64,000 bases of DNA from Vallitalea pronyensis (GTDB lineage Bacteria > Bacillota > Clostridia > Lachnospirales > Vallitaleaceae): positions 2,623,001 to 2,687,000 of the forward strand of contig NZ_CP058649.1 in the NCBI RefSeq assembly GCF_018141445.1. The letters run 5' to 3'. The notes below the pieces were generated by a model. The model had not been told where the DNA came from, searched no databases, and saw only the letters and a list, made by a program, of their open reading frames with translations. Of the stretch, positions 8,988-18,067 are shown in pieces. Position 1 is the first letter of the stretch. Each line of letters begins with the position of its first letter. Both the position numbers and the translations under genes were made by a program.

Positions 8988-10205
8988 ATGAACGGAAATA
9001 TAAATACTATAGAGAGGAGAAAGAAAGTACAACGTAAACAATTAGAAAAAAACATAGCTGTATTTTATCTGTATGTAGGTTTTGGGGTTCGGCTCATTGC
9101 TCCAATCGTCGTCTTATTTTTGTTGCAAAAAGGCATTAATTTAACACAGATTATGTTACTTCAATCAATTAATGCTGTGAGTATCGTGTTATTAGAGGTG
9201 CCTACAGGTGCTATAGCTGATGTTGTTGGAAGAAAGTTTAGTCTAATGCTATCAAGCATTATGTTGGTAGCAGGATTAGCTATGTATGTTTTGACGCATC
9301 ATTTCTATGCATTTGTTATGGCAGAGATTATGTTTGGCTTTGGACTGAGTTTTAAATCTGGAGCAGATAGTGCCCTTTTATATGATACACTTAAAGCATT
9401 AAAACGAGAAGATGCGTATGCCTCCATTCAAGGAAAAGCTCAGTTTTATGCGTTTCTATTACAGTCGCTAGGGTCAATTATGATAGGTTATCTGTACACG
9501 GTAGATGTCAATTTGCCTTATATGGTATCCATTGTATTGATAAGTATCTCGGGAGTAGCCACACTATTTTTCACAGAGGTACATAAACACCAAGTGAAAG
9601 AAAGACCTCATTACTTGCGACACATAAAATCAAGTGCCATAACCGTTAAGAATCATCACCAAATTAGAGCCATTATGCTATACTCCGTTTTTATTTATGG
9701 GATATGGCGGATTGGATTCTGGTATTTTCAACCTTACATGAAAGCAGTACATGTGGATGCCAAGTATTTTGGTCTTTTATTTGCTATTTTTAACGTTGCT
9801 GCCGCCATGGGTTCAAGGAAAGTCCATCTCATTACGCGGAGATTGAAAGAAAAATCATTACTGTTTTTGGGTGCATTGTTCGTGGGTTCATTTTTTTTAA
9901 TGGGTATGACCAGATTATATGTGGGTGTCGTTTTTATCGCCATACAAGAATTTGCTAGAGGCATTAGAAGACCAATCCTTTTAAACTATCTTAATGAGCA
10001 TATTACAACAGATAAAAGGGCAACGATCATCTCTTTTACAAGCCTCTGTGAGAATCTTGTGGTGGCTTTATTATATCCTTTTGTTGGCGTCTTAATGGAC
10101 CAATTGGATATTGTGCAGCTCCATACATATACAGGAATCGTTGCACTGATAGGTACCATTGTTTTGTATAAACACTTAAGCAATAGGCTAAAGGACTTTA
10201 TGTAG
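8988..10205 (+). CDS. MFS transporter
   Basis: 405 residues with about twelve membrane segments. The 'LLQSINAVSIVLLEVPTGAIADVVGRKFSL' stretch is the loop 2-3 signature (G-x-x-x-D-x-x-G-R-K) of the major facilitator superfamily, and the central loop near residues 190-215 divides the two halves. It resembles drug/efflux-type MFS proteins. The ATG at 8988 has no strong ribosome binding site; AGAGGAG at 9012-9018 is followed by no usable start codon in frame, so the start is uncertain. It has its own promoter and ends 18 bp inside the convergent AraC gene. Confidence 0.75.
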   Translation: MNGNINTIERRKKVQRKQLEKNIAVFYLYVGFGVRLIAPIVVLFLLQKGINLTQIMLLQSINAVSIVLLEVPTGAIADVVGRKFSLMLSSIMLVAGLAMYVLTHHFYAFVMAEIMFGFGLSFKSGADSALLYDTLKALKREDAYASIQGKAQFYAFLLQSLGSIMIGYLYTVDVNLPYMVSIVLISISGVATLFFTEVHKHQVKERPHYLRHIKSSAITVKNHHQIRAIMLYSVFIYGIWRIGFWYFQPYMKAVHVDAKYFGLLFAIFNVAAAMGSRKVHLITRRLKEKSLLFLGALFVGSFFLMGMTRLYVGVVFIAIQEFARGIRRPILLNYLNEHITTDKRATIISFTSLCENLVVALLYPFVGVLMDQLDIVQLHTYTGIVALIGTIVLYKHLSNRLKDFM

Positions 10206-12500
10206 TTGTCTATACTCACTAGGTGTGATACCTTCTAAGATTTTAAACTTCCTAATAAATGGATATCTGGTATTAAAACCAATTTTTTTAGATATATCAT
10301 TAATACTAATGTTAGTGGATTTTAAGTAATCTTTTGCCTTTTCTATCCGTAAGGAAGAGATATAGTCTTGATAGGACACACCTAATGTCTTTTTGATATA
10401 TTTGGACATGTAGTTAGCTGATTTACCATAATATTCAGCAATGGCATCCAAATAGATATCTTCTGTATAATGTGCATCCAGGTAAGCCTTAAGGTTTTTG
10501 ATATCTTTAGCAGCACATTCTTTGTTATGAATCAAAATGGTTCTTAAATACACGTTTTTAACATACGTGTAAAGTTTATCGATGTGTAATTCACCTAGTT
10601 GAGAACTGATGTTTATGTAATCTTCTCCCATGATATCATAAATATTATGATTTCTTCTGTTGATTACCCTTAATGTGGTGTTGTAAAGACGGAGATAGAG
10701 CTCTTTGAGTGCATGGCAGGAGATGTTTTCTTTTAGATTTCTATCCAAAATCATATCATATTGCTGCATAACCATTGCTTCATCACCTTGTAACAAGTAA
10801 TTTATTAAGTGATTTTCTTCTTCTATGGTATAACGACTAAAGTTGTTGGTATTGTCCGTGGGATTATAGGTGCGAATCATTGATTTTGTGAGATACGTAA
10901 TCTGTGAACTTGCCTCCAATGCTTCTTTATAAGATTTTTTTAGACCATTAAGATTAGAGTACATTAAGCCAACACCACTATGGACGATAAGTAAGTTGTT
11001 AGCTATATCCAATGCGTCATGATATTTAAATATACTTTCTGTAATCTTTTTCTTATCCAATTCATGGGGTAAGTTCAATATAACGCATATTTGATTGGCC
11101 GCTGGTGAAAAAATATAACGATGTTCAAGGGCTGAAAAGGATTCATTAGCAATAAGTAAACTTCCTTGACAAATGGCATTAAATTCTGCTTTTGTGTGTA
11201 ATTCATAAAAGCTCTTGTTAAAGTTTAATACAGAATAAATGACCATAAAGTTTTTATTGGGGAAGTTAAAATCATATTGTGCTAAAAAATCGACCACTTC
11301 CTCTTCATTTAAAATTTCACTATCTTCAAAAAGGCTGACAAGATACCTTTCACAAACATAGGGGATGGCTAGGTTAAGATCAGCTTTCAATTTAACTATT
11401 TCACTAAGAATGGATTGAAAACTATGATTAAGGAAATCAAGATCATTCTTTATGGTGGTATCAGAATCACTGCTGAATTGTTCCTTTAATCTTAGGGTAA
11501 CGCTATGAATAGGAGCATAAATCTTACTGCTTAGCTTAAAACTAAGGAAGGTAAGAAGAACGAGTCCAATGGAAAAGATAATGAGAGCTAGAATAAGAAT
11601 GGACCATGATTCTCTCCATAAATCAGAGTAAGGTGTTATGGCACATACAGTATGGTGGAACATAGGGCTATTATAGGTCACAATTAAGTATCTTTTTCCA
11701 TTGATGTGGATAATATCTCTCGCTTTTTCTTGATTATCTTGTGCTAATTGGATTAAGGCATCTTCAGAGAGAGGCAAATGAGGTTCTGCATCCGTAATGC
11801 TTAATATAAAATCTTGAGTAAAGTGGAATAAAATAGAGTTATCCGAAAGCTTTGTTTCGTTTAGAAGACTTTCAAAGTAGGATGCTTCAAGGTTAACGAT
11901 AACGGGATCTGTATAAATCCTGTTGTCAGCACTAAATTGCATAATGGGAATGACTTTCGTTTTGACTTTCGTCACATTATTCGTTACGATACTTGGTGGT
12001 AGAAGCCTGTATCTTTCTCTTATCCCTTCAACATTCAACCAGTAATCTGTATCATATTTATCATAATCCATTAAAACATGGAAAAATTCTTCAATCCTAC
12101 CAGTTCCAAAATTAGTAAGAACCAGATCATCTTCTTCGGAAATCACAATAATGGAATGAATAAATGATTTTGTTCGTTTAAACGTACTTAATGCATGCAT
12201 TGAATTTGTTAACACCGTTAAATCATCGTTTTTAAAAGACCATCGTGTGGTTAGAATTTCCCGTAAGTCTTCAGTTGTGTTAAACATGGCAGTGGTATAA
12301 TGAATTTCTTCAACAATGGTGTTTAAAGTTTCTGAAAGGTTTTTAAGTTCATGAGCGTATTGTTCTTTGGTTTTTTCTTGTAAGATGTTCAGATAATATG
12401 TGTTTGTAAAAAGGAGAAAAATAAAGGCACCAAAGATAGCAGTTATAAAATAGAAAAAAATGGTATAGAAAAGGCTGTTTTTCTTGAATGATTTAAACAT
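10188..12500 (-). CDS. Membrane-bound AraC-family regulator with extracellular sensor domain
   Basis: 770 residues. An N-terminal membrane helix (residues ~13-35, 'LFYTIFFYFITAIFGAFIFLLF') leads to a ~250-residue extracellular Cache-like sensor, then a second helix ('SWSILILALIIFSIGLVLLTFL', ~residues 300-320), a cytoplasmic linker and, at the C-terminus, the AraC DNA-binding pair ('YLDAIAEYYGKSANYMSKYIKKTLG', 'ISINDISKKIGFNTRYPFIRKFK'). Such one-protein sensors regulate adjacent sugar importers. ATG 12500 is chosen since AAGGAGG precedes it and the -10 box of its promoter lies at 12525-12530; the longer frame would run through the promoter. It is divergent from the Lpl-type importer, its likely target. 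Confidence 0.85.
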   Translation of the reverse strand: MFKSFKKNSLFYTIFFYFITAIFGAFIFLLFTNTYYLNILQEKTKEQYAHELKNLSETLNTIVEEIHYTTAMFNTTEDLREILTTRWSFKNDDLTVLTNSMHALSTFKRTKSFIHSIIVISEEDDLVLTNFGTGRIEEFFHVLMDYDKYDTDYWLNVEGIRERYRLLPPSIVTNNVTKVKTKVIPIMQFSADNRIYTDPVIVNLEASYFESLLNETKLSDNSILFHFTQDFILSITDAEPHLPLSEDALIQLAQDNQEKARDIIHINGKRYLIVTYNSPMFHHTVCAITPYSDLWRESWSILILALIIFSIGLVLLTFLSFKLSSKIYAPIHSVTLRLKEQFSSDSDTTIKNDLDFLNHSFQSILSEIVKLKADLNLAIPYVCERYLVSLFEDSEILNEEEVVDFLAQYDFNFPNKNFMVIYSVLNFNKSFYELHTKAEFNAICQGSLLIANESFSALEHRYIFSPAANQICVILNLPHELDKKKITESIFKYHDALDIANNLLIVHSGVGLMYSNLNGLKKSYKEALEASSQITYLTKSMIRTYNPTDNTNNFSRYTIEEENHLINYLLQGDEAMVMQQYDMILDRNLKENISCHALKELYLRLYNTTLRVINRRNHNIYDIMGEDYINISSQLGELHIDKLYTYVKNVYLRTILIHNKECAAKDIKNLKAYLDAHYTEDIYLDAIAEYYGKSANYMSKYIKKTLGVSYQDYISSLRIEKAKDYLKSTNISINDISKKIGFNTRYPFIRKFKILEGITPSEYRQLHKVL

Positions 12501-12524
12501 GACATACCTCCTTTTAATATATTC

Positions 12525-12553
12525 ATTATAAAAGCTTGAAAATCCATGGTCAA
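12525..12553 (-). promoter_or_regulatory. Sigma-A promoter of the AraC sensor gene
   Basis: On the minus strand TTGACC, 17 bp, TATAAT (complement of 12525-12530). The leader is about 18 nt, which places the ribosome binding site directly after the transcription start. Confidence 0.75.
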
Positions 12554-12606
12554 TGTTAAATAATCTGCTTTTTGTAGCAATATGTGATTTGTTATCCATT
12601 TCTACT

Positions 12607-12649
12607 ATGTTGTAAAAATACACATTATTTTTTTCATAAATTACAACAT
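12607..12649. promoter_or_regulatory. Inverted repeat in the divergent region, possible AraC operator
   Basis: ATGTTGTAA (12607-12615) and TTACAACAT (12641-12649) are perfect inverted copies, 34 bp centre to centre (about three helical turns). They lie upstream of both the regulator promoter and the permease gene, where a dimeric AraC regulator would be expected to bind. Inference only. Confidence 0.45.
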
Positions 12650-12791
12650 GTTCCTATTTTTATAAATCACGTAGTGAAATAGTTGCTACAAGAAGAAGAA
12701 TTTATAACTTTACCGTTAAAATTTGTGATGTTATGTTAAATATATCATTCAATGCAGGTCATAAAAGTCACGATAGAAGGGATGTTAAGAT

Positions 12792-13736
12792 TTGGAAACA
12801 GTCAAACTTTATAGTAAGAAAAAAAGAAAGGTTCCATTTAAGCAGATTAAAAGAGATTATAGGCTATATCTGTTACTCATTCTTCCTGTTATTTATTTTG
12901 CCATATTCAAATATGCACCCATGTATGGTATTACAATAGCTTTTAAACGTTTTCAACCTGGTGGGGGAATGTTATCAGGTGAATGGGTTGGTTTATTGTA
13001 TTTTAAAAAGTTAGTTCAAGATCCTACTTTTTGGAATGTGTTTAAAAACACGTTTATTTTAAGTTTCTCAGCACTTGTAATAGGGTTCCCTATACCCATT
13101 ATATTTGCATTGTTACTTAATGAAGTGAGAAATAATAAGCAAAAAAGGTTTATTCAGACGGTTACCTATTTACCAAGATTTTTATCCACAGTCGTTGTTG
13201 TATCCATGCTATTCAATCTACTATCACCATCAACAGGTATCGTTAATGAGATTATAAAATTCTTTGGTGGTGAGCCAATCTTCTTTATGAATGAAGCCAG
13301 CTGGTTTAGAACAGTCTATATTGCATCCGATATATGGCAATTCATGGGATGGAACGCCATATTATATATTGCTGCATTAGCAGGAGTTGATCCGAATCTG
13401 TATGAAGCCGCACGTATAGATGGGGCTAATCACTGGCATCAAGTGGTTCATGTAACGATACCCGGTATTATGCCAACGATTGTCATCACTTTAATTCTTG
13501 CTGTTGGTAATACGTTGAACTTAGGTTTTGAAAAAGTTCTTCTTATGTATAACCCCAAAATATATGAAACAGCAGATATCTTACAGACGTATATCTATCG
13601 ATTAGGTCTTGCATCCCAGATACCAAGGTTCTCCAGCGCAACTGCTGCAGGATTATTCCAAGCGGTCATTTGTTTAGTATTATTATGGACGACGAATCAA
13701 CTTGCAAGAAAAAATACAGATTATAGTTTGTGGTAG
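12792..13736 (+). CDS. ABC sugar importer permease, LplB-like
   Basis: 314 residues with six membrane segments; the 'YEAARIDGANHWHQVVHVTIPGIMPTI' loop near residue 205 is the EAA motif that contacts the ATPase. 'DYRLYLLLILPVIYFAIFKYAPMYGITIAFKRF' is the start typical of LplB/YtcP-type permeases. No ATG lies before residue 40, so I use TTG 12792 with AGAAGGGA 9 nt upstream. The importer has no ATPase gene here, as usual for CUT1 systems that share MsmK-like ATPases. First gene of a three-gene operon opposite the AraC sensor. Confidence 0.85.
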   Translation: METVKLYSKKKRKVPFKQIKRDYRLYLLLILPVIYFAIFKYAPMYGITIAFKRFQPGGGMLSGEWVGLLYFKKLVQDPTFWNVFKNTFILSFSALVIGFPIPIIFALLLNEVRNNKQKRFIQTVTYLPRFLSTVVVVSMLFNLLSPSTGIVNEIIKFFGGEPIFFMNEASWFRTVYIASDIWQFMGWNAILYIAALAGVDPNLYEAARIDGANHWHQVVHVTIPGIMPTIVITLILAVGNTLNLGFEKVLLMYNPKIYETADILQTYIYRLGLASQIPRFSSATAAGLFQAVICLVLLWTTNQLARKNTDYSLW

Positions 13737-13745
13737 GAGGCTGAA

Positions 13746-14621
13746 ATGAGTAGAATATTTAACTATAAGAATTTTTTAAGATTAAATCATGTCATTATGT
13801 TTGTCCTTGTTCTTTTGACATTATTTCCATTTCTATATATGCTGGCTGTATCATTTAGTAGTTCAAGAGCCGTCATGGCATCAGAAGTTTTTTTATTGCC
13901 AAAAGATTTCAATCTTGTTGCATATAGCCATGTATTGAAACAGGACCAGTTTTGGATAGGTTATAAAAACACAGTTCTCTATACAGCACTTGGAACATCA
14001 ATCAGTCTTACTTTAACCATAATGGCTGCTTATCCATTATCGAAAAAAAATTTATATGGTGGTCCGCTAGTGATGAAATTCATGATATTTACCATGTTCT
14101 TTTCAGGAGGTTTAATTCCTAACTTCATCTTAATTAGAGACCTAGGTTTATATGATACCATGTGGGCAATGGTGTTGCCTGGTGCAATGAATGCCTACAA
14201 CGTTATGATCATGAAAACATTTTTCCAAGGTATACCTGATGATCTGAAGAGTGCAGCGAAAATAGATGGTTTAACAGATATTGGGGTCCTCATGCGTGTT
14301 GTGCTTCCATTATCAAAACCCATTATTGCAACGATTGGTTTATTTATGGCAGTTTGGCTATGGAATGAGTGGTTTATGTCCTTAATCTATCTAAAATCAG
14401 ATGTGAAACGACCCGTTGCCATGTATTTGAGAAATATCGTTCTAGGTGCAATGAATACCATTAAATCTGGACAGCAAATGGATCAGCATTCAGCTAAGAC
14501 CGTACCTGCAACCCTTCAAGCATCCACCATCATGCTTACGAGTATTCCAATTCTATGTGTTTACCCCTTTGTACAAAAGTATTTTGCAAAAGGTATTTTA
14601 ATAGGATCGGTTAAAGGTTAG
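13746..14621 (+). CDS. ABC sugar importer permease, LplC-like
   Basis: 291 residues, six predicted membrane helices. The EAA loop reads 'PDDLKSAAKIDGLTDIGVLMRVVLPLSKPII' (residues ~160-190), and the end 'YPFVQKYFAKGILIGSVKG' is the classic MalG/LplC C-terminus. TAGGAGG precedes the ATG. Nine nt after the first permease, so translated from the same transcript. It forms the heterodimeric channel with the 12792 product; substrate probably an oligosaccharide bound by the 14740 lipoprotein. Confidence 0.9.
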   Translation: MSRIFNYKNFLRLNHVIMFVLVLLTLFPFLYMLAVSFSSSRAVMASEVFLLPKDFNLVAYSHVLKQDQFWIGYKNTVLYTALGTSISLTLTIMAAYPLSKKNLYGGPLVMKFMIFTMFFSGGLIPNFILIRDLGLYDTMWAMVLPGAMNAYNVMIMKTFFQGIPDDLKSAAKIDGLTDIGVLMRVVLPLSKPIIATIGLFMAVWLWNEWFMSLIYLKSDVKRPVAMYLRNIVLGAMNTIKSGQQMDQHSAKTVPATLQASTIMLTSIPILCVYPFVQKYFAKGILIGSVKG

Positions 14622-14739
14622 TGATGGATGATATAAATGCTATCATGAGTTTAAGTGGATGCCATGGCCAGGCTTCCAGGTGGACTCTTATAGATAGAAG
14701 GCTTTACATATTATAGATAATAAAATAGGAGGTAGTGTT

Positions 14740-16368
14740 ATGAGACAAAGTAGTAAGTTACGTAAATGGTTTATAATGCCACTAGTAGTTGTCATGGTAG
14801 TATCGTTATTTGTAGGCTGTGGTTCAGGAGGCGAAAAAGAAAGCTCAGACAGCAAAGAAAGTTCATCGTCAGCAGAGAAAAGTGGAGATAAAAATACACA
14901 AAAGAATGATGAAGCTTCACCCATGCTTGGTGATCAACCCATAACTGTAACCATGTTATATTCAGATAATTCAAATTACCCAGCACAAAGTGATTGGATG
15001 ATTCTCACGGAGATCAAAGAACGCTTGAATGTAGATCTTCAACTAGAAACAGTTCCTGAATCGGACTATGTAGCTCGGCGAACAGTTACACTGAATTCAG
15101 GTGATTTACCAGATATTATATCCAAGACTTTTGGTCATGATATATCACCTTATATACCAGCTGAATTAATCTTACCCATCAGTGACTATATTGATCAAAT
15201 GCCTCATTTTAAAGCCTTCATAGAAAAATATGACTACCATGCAGATCTTGACAATGCAAGAGAGGCAAATGGTAAATATTATTTCCTACCTATCAATGCG
15301 AATCCACAAAGAACAAACAGCCACGGCTGGATGATTCGAATGGACCAAGTAGAAGAGTATGGTTTAAAAATGCCAACGACCATGGATGAAATCTATGAAG
15401 CAGCTAAGGTATGGAAAGAGCACAATCCTGACGACTATCCAATCAGTAATAGATTTACAGCTTCAAACATTTTATCAAAAATAGCACCTGCATTTGACAC
15501 CATTGGTGGTTGGACATTGGGTAATATGTTCCTCTATGATCAAGCAGCAGATAATTTCTTTTTTGCTCCTGCAACAGAAGCGTATAAAGAGATGCTTTTG
15601 TGGACGAATAAGCTGTACGAAGAAGGATTGCTTGACCCTGAGTTCACAACACTTGACTCAACATTATATGAGGAACGTATCAAAAACGGTGAGCAATTTA
15701 TTATGGTTGACTGGATCGGTAATGAACTTCGCTATAACAGAGATGGTCCTGAGCAGTCCGGTAATCCAGATTATAATGTACAACCCTTCATGCCGCCAAA
15801 AGGACCCCGTGGTACATTCTCAGGTGGTAAAATAAATAAGTTTGAACAATCATGGGTTATTAGTGCAGCAGTCGCTGAGCGAGATGACTTTGATTTAGTG
15901 CTTCAATTTATTGATTGGTTTTACAGTGATGAAGCAGCAGAGTTAACTTCTTTTGGAAGAGAGGGTGTGGATTTTGAAATCCTTGATAACGGCAGAAAAG
16001 AGTTTATGGATTTCGATCTTGATTACACAGCCATTAATGGTGTGCCACAAAACAGTTTAACTGCTCGTAAAGACGATGACCTTTTTAAGTCAAGAAAGAC
16101 AGATTATGTGATTGACCTCTTTACCCAAATGGATGAAGAAGGCGTATTTTCACCTAAAGACCCTAGTATTACCCTTACAGATTTGGAGAAAGAAGAAGAA
16201 GGTTTTTACCGTTCAAGTCTAAATGATTATGTTCTTCAAAAAACAGAAGAATTCATCTTTGGCGTTGAATCCTTTGATAACTGGGACGCATTTGTAGCTG
16301 AATGTGAAGCTAAAGGAAGCGGCGATTTAGACGTTTTATATAACACAGCTTATGATAGACAAAAATAA
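14740..16368 (+). CDS. Extracellular sugar-binding lipoprotein of the Lpl-type importer
   Basis: 542 residues. The N-terminus is a lipoprotein signal: basic 'MRQSSKLRKW', a hydrophobic core and lipobox LFVGC with the lipidated Cys at residue 27, then a Ser/Glu/Lys-rich linker. The mature part is a family-1-type large binding protein ('ITVTMLYSDNSNYPAQSDW', 'YYFLPINANPQRTNSHGWMIRMDQ'), the ligand-recognition part of the importer encoded just upstream. AATAGGAGG ribosome site. A 118-nt gap separates it from the permease; it may have its own transcript level. The operon ends in a terminator at 16466. Confidence 0.9.
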   Translation: MRQSSKLRKWFIMPLVVVMVVSLFVGCGSGGEKESSDSKESSSSAEKSGDKNTQKNDEASPMLGDQPITVTMLYSDNSNYPAQSDWMILTEIKERLNVDLQLETVPESDYVARRTVTLNSGDLPDIISKTFGHDISPYIPAELILPISDYIDQMPHFKAFIEKYDYHADLDNAREANGKYYFLPINANPQRTNSHGWMIRMDQVEEYGLKMPTTMDEIYEAAKVWKEHNPDDYPISNRFTASNILSKIAPAFDTIGGWTLGNMFLYDQAADNFFFAPATEAYKEMLLWTNKLYEEGLLDPEFTTLDSTLYEERIKNGEQFIMVDWIGNELRYNRDGPEQSGNPDYNVQPFMPPKGPRGTFSGGKINKFEQSWVISAAVAERDDFDLVLQFIDWFYSDEAAELTSFGREGVDFEILDNGRKEFMDFDLDYTAINGVPQNSLTARKDDDLFKSRKTDYVIDLFTQMDEEGVFSPKDPSITLTDLEKEEEGFYRSSLNDYVLQKTEEFIFGVESFDNWDAFVAECEAKGSGDLDVLYNTAYDRQK

Positions 16369-16465
16369 TCATGTATGCTTATATAGACAGACATAAGTGT
16401 TCTAGATGAGTTAATTGTGGTTTTTAAAGTTTGCAGTATGTAAGCATGTAATTAAAATCCATTAG

Positions 16466-16506
16466 AGCTTATAAACCTTTGAATAAAGGCTTATAAGCTT
16501 TATTTT
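16466..16506 (+). terminator. Rho-independent terminator of the Lpl-type importer operon
   Basis: AGCTTATAA-A-CCTTT (from 16466) pairs with AAAGG-C-TTATAAGCT, with one internal mismatch and a GAAT loop, followed by a TTTATTTT tract. Confidence 0.8.
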
Positions 16507-16593
16507 GTGAACACAAAAAGAGATTACACTAACAATAAATCAGAAAAACTCGAACATTAATAAAGAAAATCAAAACAACATTCGGATTTTCTA

Positions 16594-16622
16594 TTGACAA
16601 TTATTGGGCGCTTTGATAATAT
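16594..16622 (+). promoter_or_regulatory. Sigma-A promoter of the purine permease gene
   Basis: Consensus TTGACA (16594-16599), 17-bp spacer, TAATAT (16617-16622), 30 bp before the start codon. I looked for a purine riboswitch in the preceding 150 bp and see none. Confidence 0.75.
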
Positions 16623-16651
16623 AAAGCTATAAAATATATGGAGGTCAAACC

Positions 16652-18001
16652 ATGGAAAAGTTTTTTAAGTTAAAAGAAAACAACACGAATGTAAAGACTG
16701 AAGTTATTGCGGGGTTTACGACATTTATGGCTATGGCGTATATCATTGTCGTTAATCCAGGTGTACTCGTAGGATGGGAGAACATGGGAAATCCATTGTT
16801 TAATTCTGTTCTTGTAGCAACTTGTATTTCTGCAGCAATTGGTACGCTCATTATGGGACTCTATGCTAAGTTGCCATTTGCACAAGCACCTGGTATGGGG
16901 TTGAATGCTTTTTTTGCAATCACCATCATGGGTATTATGGGGTACACATTTAATCAAGGTTTAGCAATTGTTTTCATCTCAGGTTGTATATTCATTTTAC
17001 TTACTTTGACAGGGCTTAGAGAAAAGATTGTTGATGCCATTCCAGCAAATATTAAATATGCTATCACTGCTGGTATTGGTTTGTTCATTGCACTAATTGG
17101 TCTTAAAAATGCAGGTCTACTTGTTATTAGCCCAACAGATGGTTATTTTTTATGTGATTTTAGTAAATATAGCGAAGTAAAACCCGCACTTGTTGCTTTA
17201 ATCGGACTTGTTATCATTGCTATATTAATGATGTACAAAGTTAGAGGTGCACTACTCTATGGTATTTTAATTGCTACACTTATTGGTATACCTTTTGGTG
17301 TAACTGACATTAATTCGTTACAAGGTGCTAGCTGGACACCACCAAGTATCGAGCCAACTTTATTTCAATTAGATTTTGGAGGGCTATTTGCTGATAAAGG
17401 AGCATTAGATGCAATCTTAGCTTTAATCATGGTAGTCGTTGCCTTTACACTTGTTGATATGTTTGATACCATCGGTACGTTAGTTGGAACAGCTACCCGT
17501 GCTGGTATGGTAGATAAAAATGGTCGTGTTATTCGTATGAACAAAGCTTTAATGGCAGATGCTGTGGCTACAACTGCTGGTGCGTTATTAGGAACATCAA
17601 CAGTTACTACATATTTAGAAAGTAATACAGGTATCTCAGAAGGTGGTAGAACAGGTTTAACAGCTGTGGTTGTTGCCATTCTATTTGTCTTAGCATTATT
17701 CTTATCGCCCATTGCATTACTAATCCCTGGTGCAGCCACTGCTCCAGCACTGATTATTGTGGGTGTATTGATGATTGGTGCCGTTAAGAACATTGATTTT
17801 GATGGTATCGATAATGCCCTTCCAGCATTCTTAACAATGGTGATGATGCCTTTCACACAAAGTATTGCAACAGGTATCGCATTTGGATTCATTTCCTTCA
17901 GTGCCCTTAAATTATTCAAAGGCAAAGGAAAAGAAGTCCATCCAATTATCTATGTACTGGCAATCCTGTTCATTATAAGATTCATTATCATGCCAGGTTA
18001 A
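16652..18001 (+). CDS. NCS2-family guanine/hypoxanthine permease (PbuG/AzgA type)
   Basis: 449 residues, about fourteen membrane spans. Hallmarks of the AzgA/PbuG branch: 'EVIAGFTTFMAMAYIIVVNPGVL' at the start, 'ATCISAAIGTLIMGLYAKLPFAQAPGMGLNAFF' (the GLNAFF substrate motif) and 'TLVDMFDTIGTLVGTATRAG' around residue 260. It would import purine bases by proton symport. Strong GGAGGT site and own promoter; monocistronic, with a shared bidirectional terminator at the end. Two genes downstream the purH operon makes purines; this permease would provide the salvage side. Confidence 0.9.
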   Translation: MEKFFKLKENNTNVKTEVIAGFTTFMAMAYIIVVNPGVLVGWENMGNPLFNSVLVATCISAAIGTLIMGLYAKLPFAQAPGMGLNAFFAITIMGIMGYTFNQGLAIVFISGCIFILLTLTGLREKIVDAIPANIKYAITAGIGLFIALIGLKNAGLLVISPTDGYFLCDFSKYSEVKPALVALIGLVIIAILMMYKVRGALLYGILIATLIGIPFGVTDINSLQGASWTPPSIEPTLFQLDFGGLFADKGALDAILALIMVVVAFTLVDMFDTIGTLVGTATRAGMVDKNGRVIRMNKALMADAVATTAGALLGTSTVTTYLESNTGISEGGRTGLTAVVVAILFVLALFLSPIALLIPGAATAPALIIVGVLMIGAVKNIDFDGIDNALPAFLTMVMMPFTQSIATGIAFGFISFSALKLFKGKGKEVHPIIYVLAILFIIRFIIMPG

Positions 18002-18027
18002 GCAACATCTAATCAACCCTATAAAAT

Positions 18028-18061
18028 AACCGCTTATCTAAGTCATTGGATAAGCGGTTTT
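18028..18061. terminator. Bidirectional terminator between the permease and WYL genes
   Basis: AACCGCTTATC (18028-18038) and GATAAGCGGTT (18049-18059) form an 11-bp stem; T-rich on the plus side and TTATTTTAT on the minus side. It serves the convergent genes ending at 18001 and 18068. Confidence 0.85.
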
Positions 18062-18067
18062 ATGATG

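Noticed and set aside
12733..12939. 68-residue open frame opposite the AraC sensor
   Set aside because: It begins in the divergent control region and runs out of frame through the start of the LplB-like permease gene; no sensible protein.
16507..16651. Purine riboswitch before the NCS2 permease
   Set aside because: The conserved loop and core bases of the purine aptamer are absent; only a promoter is seen.
17365..17925. 186-residue minus-strand frame inside the purine permease gene
   Set aside because: A codon-bias shadow of the permease, without its own ribosome site or family features.
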